A model generated the notes under the pieces. It was given only the letters and a program-made list of their open reading frames with translations, ran no database searches and was not told the origin of the DNA. DNA of 62,394 nucleotides from an uncultured bacterium (GTDB taxonomy: Bacteria > Pseudomonadota > Gammaproteobacteria > Burkholderiales > Burkholderiaceae_E): contig CAIZPE010000242.1 in the NCBI GenBank assembly GCA_903934795.1, forward strand, positions 1 to 62,394, read 5' to 3'. Shown here one piece after another: positions 33,664 to 44,149 of the stretch; the stretch's first letter is position 1; every line of letters begins with the position of its first letter. The position numbers and the translations under genes were made by a program.

Positions 33664-36282
33664 TCAGGCCGGCCTGAGCAGCCGAGCGATCGCTTCCGGC
33701 GGCATCGGCGAGCCCGACAGGAAGCCCTGGAACAGGCGGCAGCCGTGCGCGCGCAGGAATTCGAGCTGGCGTTCGGTCTCCACGCCCTCGGCGATGACCT
33801 CGAGCTGCAGCCCCCGTGCCATCGAGAGCACCGCGATCACGATCGCGGCGTCGTCGGGGTCGTCGCTGATGTCGGTCACGAAGGATCGATCGATCTTGAG
33901 GGTGTCGATCGGCAGCGTCTTGAGATAGTTCAGGCTCGAGAAGCCGGTGCCGAAGTCGTCGATGGCCAGCCGCATGCCGAGCTCGCTCAGCTGGCGAAGG
34001 GTGGCCAGCACCTCGTCGGTCTTGCTCATCAGGGTGCCTTCGGTGATCTCGAAAGCGATGCTCGACGGTGCGACGCGGTATTCATCGAGCATCTCGGCCA
34101 CCCGCTGCCCGAAGCCGGGCAACCGCACCTGGATGCTCGACAGGTTCAGGGCCAGGCGCGGCGGCTGCAGGCCCTCGCGCCGCCAGGCGTCGATCTGCTG
34201 GCAGGCCGCGCGAAGCACCCACTCGCCGATCGGCACGATCAGGCCCGAGGCCTCGGCCAGGCCGATGAACTGCGCCGGAGGCACCAGGCCGCGGGTGGGG
34301 TGCTGCCAGCGCAGCAGCACTTCCAGTGAGTCGAGGGTCATCGAGCCCATCTCGAAGATCGGCTGGAAGTGCAGCACCAGTTCGCCGCGCTCGGCGGCAC
34401 GACGCAGCTCGTTGGTGAGCGCGTAGCGCTCGACCGCCTCGTCATTCATCCGGGCGGTGAAGTACATCCAGTGATTGCGGCCTGACTCCTTCACCTGATA
34501 CATGGCGGTGTCGCTGTGCCGCAGCAGGGTGTCGACATCGCCGCCGTCATCGGGATAGAGCGCAATGCCGATGCTCGAGCCGACGAAGACCTCCTGGCCG
34601 TCGATCGAGAACGGCTGCGAGAGCATCGCGTGCAATGACTGCGCGACCAGGCCCGCAGCCTGCGGGCTGTCGAGCTTGGGGATGAAGACGATGAACTCAT
34701 CGCCCCCCTGGCGCGCCACCGTGTCTTCGGCGCGCACGCTCGAGGCCAGCCGGTTTCCGACCTCGACCAGCAGCCGGTCACCGGTGGTGTGGCCGAGCGA
34801 GTCGTTCACCGCCTTGAACTGGTCGAGATCGATGAACAGCACCGCGGCGCGATGCCGGTTGCGGTGCGCGCTTTCGAGCGCCTGATGGATGCGGTCGCGC
34901 AGCAAGGCCCGGTTGACCAGGCCGGTGAGGCTGTCATGGGTGGCCAGGCGCAGCATCTCCTGCTCGAACTGCTTGCGCTCGGTGATGTCGATCCGGATCG
35001 AGATGTAGCGCTCGACCTCGCCCTCGGCGTTCCTCATGGGCACGATCGCGGCATCGACCCAGTAGAGCGCGCCGCTCTTGCTGCGGTTGCAGATCACGCC
35101 GCGCCAGACTTCGCCGCGGGTGAGCGACTGCCACATCCGGGTGAAGAACTCCCGAGGATGGACGCCGGAGCTCAGGATGCGGTGATTGCGCCCGATCAGC
35201 TCCTCGCGGCTGTAGCCGCTGATCCGTACCAGCTGATCGTTGACATCGATGATGCGCCCGGTGCGATCACCGACCGACACGATCGCGTGCTGGTCGATGG
35301 CCTGCATGTAGGAGGAGAGCTCGGTGAAGGCGCGCTCCACGCCGCGCTGGGCCTCGAGCAGGGCCTGCGCGGCCTGGTTCTCGAGCGAGGAGCGGCGCAG
35401 GCGCAGTGCGGCGTCGCGCAGCTCGCGGTCCTGGGTGCTCAGACGCCACGCGAATGCGCTCAGGGCCGCGAAGCTGGCGATCAGGATGGATGCGATCAGC
35501 AGCGTGGTCTGGTTGATCTGGTCACCCGCCAGCAGTTCGGCCTTGTCCAGCGGGATGGTCACCGAGAGCGCGCCCATCAGCTGATGAGGCTCCCAGTGCT
35601 TGCCCGGTGCGACGCCCGAGGCCACCCGCCGGGCGATGATTTCGGGTCGGGTCTCGTAGGCGTTGTGGCAGCTCGCGCAGGCCGGCTGCGACGCCGGATC
35701 TGCCGACAGATAGCGCAGCACGCGACGCCCCTCGCGGGTCTCGATGCGGGAGACGGCCTTCCAGGGGATCGGCCCGGCGGGGTTCGGCTGGTCCTGGGCC
35801 TCGAGCTGCGGCCAGGCCCAGCGCAGGAACTCGTCGTCCAGGCCCTGCGAGGGTTCGAGGTTCCAGCGGCTGACCGGCTTGTACTGGTAGAGCCGGTGCG
35901 CGTTCTCGGAGGAGGCCTTGCCGACCAGCTTCAGGAACTGCGCCGGGATCGGCACGAAGCCCGGCTTGCCTTCGGATTCGACATGCGGACCGAGCCCCTC
36001 GCGTGCGAGCTTGGCGGCAATCTCCATGGCATAGACCGAGCGCGCGGTGGTGGCCTGGCTGGCCACCACCTCGGCAATCGCCAGCGCCTGGCTCTCGACC
36101 GTGGTGTTGACCGCGTGCCGGACCGCGAGATAACCGAACAGGCAGGCCAGCGAGAACACGGCCAGCAGGGTGAGCAGCAGGCGTCGGCCCAGACCGGCCG
36201 CCGGCGAGACCTCCGAGCCGCCGCCGAGGCCCGCCGTCACGCCGAGCGCATCGACGCCAGATGCCTGACCGGAGGCGCTCAT
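33664..36282 (-). CDS. Membrane c-di-GMP signalling protein: DUF3365 haem-like sensor, PAS, GGDEF, EAL
   Basis: An 872-residue signalling protein. A first membrane helix (about 35-52) and a second (about 260-278) enclose a periplasmic sensor of the DUF3365/Tll0287-like type, which has a CASCH haem c-attachment motif at 202-206. A PAS domain (about 318-440) leads to GGDEF with intact motif at 526-530 and an inhibitory RAED I-site at 517-520. The EAL domain has EVLLRW at 654-659, DDFGTG at 775-780 and EGVET at 832-836. EVL in place of EAL is often active; the late motif is QGFLSGSPMP. Both making and degrading c-di-GMP therefore look possible. Redox or small gas sensing is inferred from the haem motif. 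c-di-GMP controls PgaC/PgaD in known systems, and a PgaC/PgaD-like pair is in this window. Confidence 0.93.
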   Translation of the reverse strand: MSASGQASGVDALGVTAGLGGGSEVSPAAGLGRRLLLTLLAVFSLACLFGYLAVRHAVNTTVESQALAIAEVVASQATTARSVYAMEIAAKLAREGLGPHVESEGKPGFVPIPAQFLKLVGKASSENAHRLYQYKPVSRWNLEPSQGLDDEFLRWAWPQLEAQDQPNPAGPIPWKAVSRIETREGRRVLRYLSADPASQPACASCHNAYETRPEIIARRVASGVAPGKHWEPHQLMGALSVTIPLDKAELLAGDQINQTTLLIASILIASFAALSAFAWRLSTQDRELRDAALRLRRSSLENQAAQALLEAQRGVERAFTELSSYMQAIDQHAIVSVGDRTGRIIDVNDQLVRISGYSREELIGRNHRILSSGVHPREFFTRMWQSLTRGEVWRGVICNRSKSGALYWVDAAIVPMRNAEGEVERYISIRIDITERKQFEQEMLRLATHDSLTGLVNRALLRDRIHQALESAHRNRHRAAVLFIDLDQFKAVNDSLGHTTGDRLLVEVGNRLASSVRAEDTVARQGGDEFIVFIPKLDSPQAAGLVAQSLHAMLSQPFSIDGQEVFVGSSIGIALYPDDGGDVDTLLRHSDTAMYQVKESGRNHWMYFTARMNDEAVERYALTNELRRAAERGELVLHFQPIFEMGSMTLDSLEVLLRWQHPTRGLVPPAQFIGLAEASGLIVPIGEWVLRAACQQIDAWRREGLQPPRLALNLSSIQVRLPGFGQRVAEMLDEYRVAPSSIAFEITEGTLMSKTDEVLATLRQLSELGMRLAIDDFGTGFSSLNYLKTLPIDTLKIDRSFVTDISDDPDDAAIVIAVLSMARGLQLEVIAEGVETERQLEFLRAHGCRLFQGFLSGSPMPPEAIARLLRPA

Positions 36283-36334
36283 CGGCTCATCGATCCGGCC
36301 GGGCGCCAGCCTGCCCGCCTGGGGTCGGCCCCGA

Positions 36335-37021
36335 TCAACCCAGCGTCTTGCCGAAGAAGCGGAAGGTGCGATCCCATGCGATCTGCGCCCACATCGGGTC
36401 GTACTGGGTGATCGGCAGCCGGCCCGGACCGACCGCGGTCTCGTTCGCGAAGGCGTGCTGGGCGAGGTAGCGGTGGCCGGTGTAGTTGGCGCCAGCGGCG
36501 GTCAGACGGGCCTCGAGCTGGTCCACGGTGTCGATCGCGAAGGCGGCGTCCTGGGTGGCCCAGTGGGCGAGCAGCGGCACGCGGATCTTCGCCGCATCGA
36601 CGAATTCCAGGGGCGGCAGGCCGTACCAGACCACCCCGGCATCCATTTCCGGGACCATCATCGACGACAGCACCGTGAGCGCGCCGCCCATGCAGTAGCC
36701 GGTGACGCCGACCTTGCCGCCGCGCGCCTTCAGGAACTGCGCGGCGCCCCGCACATCCTGGGAAGCCGCGTCACCGAAGTTGAGGCTGGACATCAGGTGA
36801 TGGGCCTCCTCGGCCTCGACCGTGGCTCGGCCGCGGTAGAGATCGGGCACCAGCGCGGTGTAACCGGCCTGCGCGAAGCGCTCGGCCACGCCGCGGATCT
36901 GGTCGTTCAGGCCCCACCATTCCTGGATCACCACCACCGAGGCGACAGCCCCCGGCGCTTCGGCGAGATAGCCCTGGACCGACTGGCCGTCGGGGCGGGT
37001 GAAGGTGACGTTGCTTCCCAT
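36335..37021 (-). CDS. Dienelactone hydrolase family protein
   Basis: A 228-residue alpha/beta-hydrolase with the dienelactone hydrolase triad: Cys110 in GYCMGGA, Asp158 in WATQDAAF and His189 in YLAQHAFAN. Glu35 in IQEWWGLND is the residue that activates the cysteine in the family. Such enzymes open dienelactones in chlorocatechol breakdown, and also act on other lactones and esters. No chlorocatechol dioxygenase is near. The gene follows the MFS and CoA-ligase genes on the same strand and may be the end of that catabolic unit. Confidence 0.9.
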   Translation of the reverse strand: MGSNVTFTRPDGQSVQGYLAEAPGAVASVVVIQEWWGLNDQIRGVAERFAQAGYTALVPDLYRGRATVEAEEAHHLMSSLNFGDAASQDVRGAAQFLKARGGKVGVTGYCMGGALTVLSSMMVPEMDAGVVWYGLPPLEFVDAAKIRVPLLAHWATQDAAFAIDTVDQLEARLTAAGANYTGHRYLAQHAFANETAVGPGRLPITQYDPMWAQIAWDRTFRFFGKTLG

Positions 37022-37177
37022 GTGTGAATGCTCCTGTTCTGTGGGTTGGTTGGCGCCGCAGGCGTGCTCCCCGCGTCCAACCTGGGCAGGATTCTAGGCC
37101 TGCCGGCAGGCTCAGCGTTGGCATCGTGCGGCAAACCCTGAAAAGTCGAGACATCGCCGCGTGATGCCCTGCCGCGG

Positions 37178-38605
37178 TCAGGCCGCCGGGGACTGGCGCT
37201 GTGGCAGTCGCATGGCCGCCGCGGCCGAGAGCAAGAGTGCAGCGCTGGTGCAGGCAAACACCAGCGCGAAGCCGCCCGCAAGCGCCGGCTGGGCTTGACC
37301 GGCTTGCGCCACCAGGGTGCCGGCCGAACCATCCGCGCTGCGGCCCAGCGCGGCGAACAGCACCGAGGTGAGGCAGGCCAGACCGAGCGCGCTGCCCAGG
37401 GAGCGGGCCAGCCCCAGGAAGGCCGTGGCGGCGCCGGTTCGGGTGGGGGCGACGGCAACCTGCACCGCCACGATGCCGGGGGGCAACGAGATGCCGATGC
37501 CCAGCCCCATCAGCAGCATCGAGACGCCAACCGGCCAGGGCGACTGGAATCGCAGCAAGGCCAGGCTCGCGGCTGCGGCGGCCGCCAGCAGCGCGCCGAA
37601 GACCATGTTCCGGCGAAAGCGCATGGTCCGCGGCATCATCCGGCCGCTGAAGAAGGCGCCGCAGGGCACGGCCAGCGCATGCATGAGCATCTTGAGCGCC
37701 ACCTGATCGGGGGTGTCGCCCGACACGGTCTGCAGTGCCAGCGGCAGCATCACCGCCCCTCCGATCATCGAGAAGAACACCAGTGAGGAAGACAGGCTTG
37801 CCCAGAGCACGCGCGGGTTCGTGAGCAGGTCGGGCGCCATCACCGGCGCGCTGGTGCGGAACTGCCGTCGCCAGAAAGCGCCCAGCAGCATGGCGGCCAG
37901 CACGAAAAGGCCGGCGCCAACGGGGTCGTGCAGTCGTGCGCCCTGGCCGATCCGCGTGAGGGCAATCATCAAGGCGCTCAGCCCGGCGGCGAGCAGCCCG
38001 ATGCTGGGGTAGTCGATCGCACGGGCCTGCGCCGGGCGCGGCAGGCTGGCCAGGATCCGTCGCGTGAGCACCAGGGCCATCAGCGCCAGCGGCAGACTCA
38101 CCAGAAAGACGGAGCGCCAGCCGAACCAGGCGGTGAGATAGCCGCTGGTCACCGGCCCGACCAGCGCGGCCAGCGCGTAGGTGCCCGACAGCCAGGCCTG
38201 ATAGCGCCCGCGCTCGGTGGGCGGCACCACATCGCCGATGGTCGACTGGGCCAGCACGATCAGGCCGCCACCACCCAGACCCTGCAGCACGCGCAGCACG
38301 AGCAGCTGGCCCATCGACTGCGCGAACACGCAGCCCACGCAGGCGAGCAGATAGATCAGGATCGCCACCGTCATCATGCGCTGGCGGCCGTACAGGTCGG
38401 ACAGGCTGCCGTATACCGGCGTGGCCACGGTGGCGGCCACGGTGTATCCGGCGATCACCCATGCGATCAGGCCGGTGCCGCCGAGATCGCGGGCGATCGA
38501 GAGCAGCGCCACCGACACCAGGGTGGAATCGAGCGCGGCCACGAAGATGCCCACCTGCAGCCCGCTCACCACCCGGCGCTGCTCCTGGGGCGGGAAGGGC
38601 GTCAT
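37178..38605 (-). CDS. MFS transporter, DHA2 (EmrB/QacA-like) family
   Basis: A 475-residue polytopic transporter with a pattern of about 14 helices. Family motifs are LDSTLVSVALLSIARDLG at the N-terminus, the loop 2-3 motif GSLSDLYGRQRMM, and LVLRVLQGLGGGGLI. DHA2 members export drugs or organic acids by proton exchange. It lies between the acyl-CoA ligase and dienelactone hydrolase genes, so transport of a substrate or by-product of that pathway is plausible. No TetR- or MarR-type regulator is visible nearby. Confidence 0.9.
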   Translation of the reverse strand: MTPFPPQEQRRVVSGLQVGIFVAALDSTLVSVALLSIARDLGGTGLIAWVIAGYTVAATVATPVYGSLSDLYGRQRMMTVAILIYLLACVGCVFAQSMGQLLVLRVLQGLGGGGLIVLAQSTIGDVVPPTERGRYQAWLSGTYALAALVGPVTSGYLTAWFGWRSVFLVSLPLALMALVLTRRILASLPRPAQARAIDYPSIGLLAAGLSALMIALTRIGQGARLHDPVGAGLFVLAAMLLGAFWRRQFRTSAPVMAPDLLTNPRVLWASLSSSLVFFSMIGGAVMLPLALQTVSGDTPDQVALKMLMHALAVPCGAFFSGRMMPRTMRFRRNMVFGALLAAAAAASLALLRFQSPWPVGVSMLLMGLGIGISLPPGIVAVQVAVAPTRTGAATAFLGLARSLGSALGLACLTSVLFAALGRSADGSAGTLVAQAGQAQPALAGGFALVFACTSAALLLSAAAAMRLPQRQSPAA

Positions 38606-38665
38606 CTCGGGCCGGGTCGGTGGTGAGCCGCCCGGCGTCCGGGGAGGCGCCGGCGGATCATCGCC

Positions 38666-40237
38666 TCAGGCGCGGTCGTCATCGAGCCATTGCTCCACCC
38701 GGCTTCGCTGGATCTTCCCGCTGGTGCTGCGCGGAAAGTCCTCGGCCGAGGCCACGAAGCGGATCTCACGCGGCAGCTTGTAGGAGGACAGCCCCGCGCG
38801 GCAGTGTTGCAGCAGCGACTCGGCGCTGACATCGCCCAGCCGGCATGCCACGAAGGCGACCGGTACCTCGCCCCAGCGCTTGTCGCGGCAGCGGACCACC
38901 ACCGCCTCCAGCACGCGCGGATCGGTCATCAGCACGCGCTCGATCTCCATCGGGTAGATGTTCTCGCCACCGGACTTGATCATGTAGCGGGAACGATCCA
39001 CGAAGTTCACCCGGCCGTCGGGTCCGGCCACGAACAGGTCGCCCATGTGGAACCAGCCACCGCGGAACTCGCGGGCGTTCACCTCGGAGGCCTGCCAGTA
39101 GCCGCTGAACACGGTGGGGCCACGCACCACCATCTCGCCGGGTACGCCGGGCGGCACGGGACGATCCTGCTCATCGACCAGTTGCCAGCGGCACAGTGCG
39201 CTGGGTGCCTTGCCAAGGTCGGGCGGCAGCTCGCCCGGGGCAAAGCGCGTGCCGGCGGCCGGCAGCATGCCGGTTTCGGTCGAGCCGAAGGTGTTCCACC
39301 ACGGCGCGCGCAGCAGGGCCGAGGTGCGCGCGAGCAGCTCGCCGGGCACCAGATCGGCGAGCGCGCCCACCACGCGAATGCCCCGTGGCGTCACCGCCCC
39401 GGCCTCCAGGGCGGCGACCAGCGGCTCGATCATGCCCGGGATGAGCACCAGCCACCATTGCGGCTCGGTGGCAATCAGCGCGACCAGTCGGGGTATGTCG
39501 GCACCGTCGACCACGAACACCGTCCCGCCGCAGCCAAGCACATGGATCGCATGCTCGAGCGACACCATGTGGAACATCGGCGCCCAGGCCACGAATCCGT
39601 CGCCGGGCTGCAGGCCGCCCTCGATCCGGCTCAGCGCCATGCGCGCGAGCTCGGCCCGGTGACTGATCAGCGCGCCCTTGGGCAACCCGGTGGTGCCACT
39701 GGTGTACAGGATGAGCAGGCCATCCTCGGGTTGCGCCACCGGCGGCGGTTCGTCGGCGGTGGCCGCGGCGAGGCGCGACTCGTAATTTTCGCCCAGGCTC
39801 ACCACCCGCGCGGCGATCGGGCCGATTGCCGCCAGCGTGGACTCGAACCGGGGTGACACCAGCACCACCAGCGGCGAGACCAGCCCCACGCAGTGCGCGA
39901 GTTCCTCGCGGGCGAGACGCCAGTTCAGCGCGCACAGGATGGCGCCCAGCCGCGCCGCAGCGAAGGTTGCCTCCAGGTACTCGATCCGGTTTTCCGCGAG
40001 GATGCCCACGCGATCGCCGTGGCGTACGCCGAGCGCGGCGAGTGCATTGGCCAGGCGATTCACGCGCTGATCGAGCTCCCGGTAGTTCAGCGAGCGATGC
40101 CCGTCATCGACGGCCCGGCTTCCGGGTGTACGCAGGGCCTGCTCGGCGAGCAGCTCGCCCACGGTCAGGCTGCCAGCCCGCGCGATGGCTTCGGGCGGGG
40201 CGGCGTCGACCGTCGCGTGAACACGGCCGGCACTCAT
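38666..40237 (-). CDS. AMP-dependent acyl/aryl-CoA synthetase
   Basis: A 523-residue ANL-family ligase that activates a carboxylic acid as acyl-AMP and then CoA thioester. Visible motifs are LLILYTSGTTGLPKGALISH (A3), WWNTFGSTETGMLPAA (A5), GWFHMGDLFV (A7) and the hinge region DRSRYMIKSGGENIYPMEIE. The catalytic lysine is in STSGKIQRSR near the C-terminus. The ATG at 40237 overlaps the Rieske gene stop by four bases, so they are coupled. The acid could be aromatic or alicyclic; I cannot tell which. Confidence 0.92.
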   Translation of the reverse strand: MSAGRVHATVDAAPPEAIARAGSLTVGELLAEQALRTPGSRAVDDGHRSLNYRELDQRVNRLANALAALGVRHGDRVGILAENRIEYLEATFAAARLGAILCALNWRLAREELAHCVGLVSPLVVLVSPRFESTLAAIGPIAARVVSLGENYESRLAAATADEPPPVAQPEDGLLILYTSGTTGLPKGALISHRAELARMALSRIEGGLQPGDGFVAWAPMFHMVSLEHAIHVLGCGGTVFVVDGADIPRLVALIATEPQWWLVLIPGMIEPLVAALEAGAVTPRGIRVVGALADLVPGELLARTSALLRAPWWNTFGSTETGMLPAAGTRFAPGELPPDLGKAPSALCRWQLVDEQDRPVPPGVPGEMVVRGPTVFSGYWQASEVNAREFRGGWFHMGDLFVAGPDGRVNFVDRSRYMIKSGGENIYPMEIERVLMTDPRVLEAVVVRCRDKRWGEVPVAFVACRLGDVSAESLLQHCRAGLSSYKLPREIRFVASAEDFPRSTSGKIQRSRVEQWLDDDRA

Positions 40238-41490
40238 GGTGTCACCCAGTCGCCGAGCATGGGCTGCACCTGAAGGGCAGGTGGCAGGCGGTGAGCGCCG
40301 ATCCGCCTGTCGAGCGCCTCGTGCCAGTGGTAGATGCGGCGTTCCTGGTAGTTGAGCGGCACGCCCCGGAAGCCCGCCGTGTCCAGGCTGGCCTGGATGG
40401 GCGCCACGAACGAGACATCCTCGTCGACGATGCGATCGAAATTGGCGATACGCGCCTCCCAGAGCGGATGGCGCGACCCGTCGTCGGGAAGCGGAGCGTA
40501 CCAGAGCACCTCGAGCCGGGATCGGTCGATGGACAGCGGCGTGATCACCACGCAAGGCGCGCCGGTGGCCGAGATGGGCAGGATCAGGTTGGGAAACAGG
40601 TTGTAGCTGGCATTGAAACGGCGGTCGATCTCGGTGACACCAGCCATCTCGGGCATGCCGATGGTGCCGGGATCAACCCAGTCGTCACGCCGGTGCGGCG
40701 AGAGCATCATCGAGTGACCCTGTTGCCAGAGGTGCACACTGGTGCCCAGATGGTCGAAGATCCGGTGCGTGGTCTTCAGGTGCAGCAGGCGGAAATGGTA
40801 GGCCTCGAGAAAGTTCTCGAGCACCACCTTGTGGTTACCGCCAACCTCGATGCTGCGGGAGTGCACCAGCCGCAGGTGATCGAGCGGCAGATGCCGAAGA
40901 AAGCGCGCCGCCGGGGCGAGGAACTCATCGAGTGGCGGGGCGAGCGGACTTTCGCAGATGAAGATCAGGCTGCCCAGGCGCTCGCAGCGCACCGGCACCA
41001 GTCCCAGGCAGGAGGGGTCGAGGTCCTTGAAGTCGCGCGGATCGGTCACCGACGCCAGACTCCCGTCCAGCCGGTAGGTCCAGCCGTGGTAGCCGCAGGT
41101 GAATGACTGCGCGCCGCTGCCGCTGTCGGTGCGGGCCACCGGCGCGCCACGATGCCGGCAGGTGTTGTAGAAGGCCCGGATCCGGTCGTCGGCGCCGCGG
41201 ATGAGCAGCACCGGCGAGCCGGTCCGACGGGTGACCAGCCAGCTGCCCGCGGCCGGCAACTGGTCGGTGTGCGCGGCGTGGATCCAGCCTTCGCGCCAAA
41301 GCGCCTGCCTTTCCAGGTCGAAGAAAGCCGGATCACGGTAGCGCCCGCCCGGGATGGGTGGCAGTGCGGGGAAGCCCGCGGGCGGTCGATCGCGCTCGCG
41401 TTCGGCCTGCACCCCGGCCTTCCAGCGCGCCACGGTGGCTTCATCGAGGCCCGTTTCCAATGGATGGATTCCGGTGTTCCGGTCGTGCAT
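40234..41490 (-). CDS. Rieske non-haem iron oxygenase, alpha-subunit type
   Basis: A 418-residue ring-hydroxylating-type oxygenase. The Rieske cluster ligands are Cys111 and His113 (TCRHRGAPVA) and Cys132 and His135 (TCGYHGWTY). The mononuclear iron ligands are probably His232 and His237 in LEAYHFRLLH, together with an acidic residue further on. No ferredoxin or reductase gene is next to it, so electrons must come from partners elsewhere. It is the first gene of a minus-strand unit with the CoA ligase. ATG at 41490 is preferred; the frame stays open to 43002 antisense to the acyl-CoA dehydrogenase gene. Demethylation or hydroxylation of an aromatic, betaine-like or steroid-like compound is possible. 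Confidence 0.9.
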   Translation of the reverse strand: MHDRNTGIHPLETGLDEATVARWKAGVQAERERDRPPAGFPALPPIPGGRYRDPAFFDLERQALWREGWIHAAHTDQLPAAGSWLVTRRTGSPVLLIRGADDRIRAFYNTCRHRGAPVARTDSGSGAQSFTCGYHGWTYRLDGSLASVTDPRDFKDLDPSCLGLVPVRCERLGSLIFICESPLAPPLDEFLAPAARFLRHLPLDHLRLVHSRSIEVGGNHKVVLENFLEAYHFRLLHLKTTHRIFDHLGTSVHLWQQGHSMMLSPHRRDDWVDPGTIGMPEMAGVTEIDRRFNASYNLFPNLILPISATGAPCVVITPLSIDRSRLEVLWYAPLPDDGSRHPLWEARIANFDRIVDEDVSFVAPIQASLDTAGFRGVPLNYQERRIYHWHEALDRRIGAHRLPPALQVQPMLGDWVTP

Positions 41491-41517
41491 CGGCGGCCTC
41501 GCTCTGAAAGGACGGGC

Positions 41518-41547
41518 CTGACAATAATCAATGCGATCGCGGACAAT
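41518..41547 (+). promoter_or_regulatory. Candidate promoter of the acyl-CoA dehydrogenase operon
   Basis: CTGACA (41518-41523), 18 bases, then GACAAT (41542-41547), in a locally AT-rich patch between the divergent Rieske and acyl-CoA dehydrogenase genes. The centre contains the palindrome GCGATCGC. Confidence 0.4.
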
Positions 41548-41700
41548 GATCCCGAGCATCGGATAACGGAAGCGCGTGGTCGGTACCGCACGCCTTCCCG
41601 GCCGATGCCCTCGGCATGCCCGCCACGCATGCGCCGGCGCCCGTTCTGATCGGGGCCGCCGTGCTGCCCATCTGTGCCGCCCACCGTCTTCGGAGCCCCG

Positions 41701-42915
<1,215 letters not shown>

Positions 42916-42955
42916 TGCGCGCCGCCGACACAGGCCGTGCCTGTCGGAGCTGCCG

Positions 42956-44149
42956 GTGAGCGCCCGGCGCGCGGCCATTCTCGGCCACGCCGCGGTGCCC
43001 ATCGGTCAGCACCAGCGCGTCACGCAGGGCGACCCGCCGCTGGAGCATGAACTCGCCACCGGCGTGGTGCTCGATGCCATGGCCATGGCCGGCCTGAGCC
43101 GCGAGCACCTCGACGGCGTGGTGGTGGCCCATCCCGGGGATCACACCCGACAGGGCTACTTCCATACCTTCCTCACTGCGCATCTCGGCATCCGGGCCAC
43201 CGGCACGGTGATCCAGGTGCTGGGCAACGGCATGACCGGCGGGCATGCCTTCGACACCGCGGTGCATCAGGTCACCTCGGGGCGCAGCGACTGCGTGCTG
43301 TCGGTGGGGGTGCACTTCGAGACCGGCGTGCCCACCGCACGCCATCTCGACTACAGCATCCGGCTCACCGGTGATGTCGACTATCAGTCAGTGTTCGGCG
43401 CGGTGCCGATCGCCTGGTACGCCATGGACGCACAGCGCTACCTGCACGAGCACCGCGTGCCCCGCGCGACGCTGGCGAGTGTCGCGGTCAAGAACCGCGC
43501 CCACGCCATGCTCAATCCGCTCGCCCAGTACCGCACCCCCATCACGCTCGAGGAGGTGCTTGCAGCGCGGCCAATCGTCGAGCCGCTGGGGCTGCTCGAG
43601 GTGCCCGGGCGGGCCGACGGCGCAGCCGCGCTGGTCATCGTCTCCGAGGACATCGCCAGGGCAAGCGGCCGGCCTCATGTGCTGGTGCGTGGACGAGGCT
43701 TCGAACATGAAGGCCTGCACCAGCTCTCCGATCGTCCGGCCGACGCGCTCGACTACGCCACGCTGCGCGGCGCCTCGCGCCGAGCGCTGGCGCAGGCCGG
43801 CCTCTCGCTCGCCGACATGGCGCTCTTTCAGCTCTACGCGCCATGCACCATCGTCGAGGTGCTGGCCAGCGAGGCGCTCGGCCTGTTTTCGCCGGGCCGC
43901 GGCGCGCAGGCCGCCGCCGACGGGTTCACCGCGCTGGGCAGCCGCCAGCCGGTGAACACCTGTGGCGGCGCCTTGTCTCGCGGGCATCCGCCCGAGGTGA
44001 CCCCGCTCTATGATGTGGCCGAGGCCGCCACCCAGCTGCTCGGCACGGCCGGTCCGCGTCAGGTCCCCGATGCACGCTTCGCAATGACGGTCTGCGAGCT
44101 CGGCAAGTACAACGCCTCGCTGGTGCATGTGCTGGAGCGCTCGGCATGA
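42956..44149 (+). CDS. Thiolase-fold/lipid-transfer-like protein lacking the nucleophilic cysteine
   Basis: A 397-residue thiolase-superfamily protein. The N-terminal half has the fold but QVLGNGMTGGHAF stands where thiolases have the nucleophile-containing C-S-S-G loop, so no cysteine is there. The C-terminal GALSRGHPPEVTPLYDVAEAATQL motif (GHP histidine) is retained. This pattern is known for Ltp-type aldolases that act with an OB-fold partner in steroid side-chain cleavage. The following gene encodes just such a partner, overlapping by four bases. A GTG at 42956, preceded by CGGAG, is the likely start; the frame is open upstream into the acyl-CoA dehydrogenase gene. Cleavage of a beta-hydroxyacyl-CoA by retro-aldol is the inference. 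Confidence 0.82.
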   Translation: MSARRAAILGHAAVPIGQHQRVTQGDPPLEHELATGVVLDAMAMAGLSREHLDGVVVAHPGDHTRQGYFHTFLTAHLGIRATGTVIQVLGNGMTGGHAFDTAVHQVTSGRSDCVLSVGVHFETGVPTARHLDYSIRLTGDVDYQSVFGAVPIAWYAMDAQRYLHEHRVPRATLASVAVKNRAHAMLNPLAQYRTPITLEEVLAARPIVEPLGLLEVPGRADGAAALVIVSEDIARASGRPHVLVRGRGFEHEGLHQLSDRPADALDYATLRGASRRALAQAGLSLADMALFQLYAPCTIVEVLASEALGLFSPGRGAQAAADGFTALGSRQPVNTCGGALSRGHPPEVTPLYDVAEAATQLLGTAGPRQVPDARFAMTVCELGKYNASLVHVLERSA

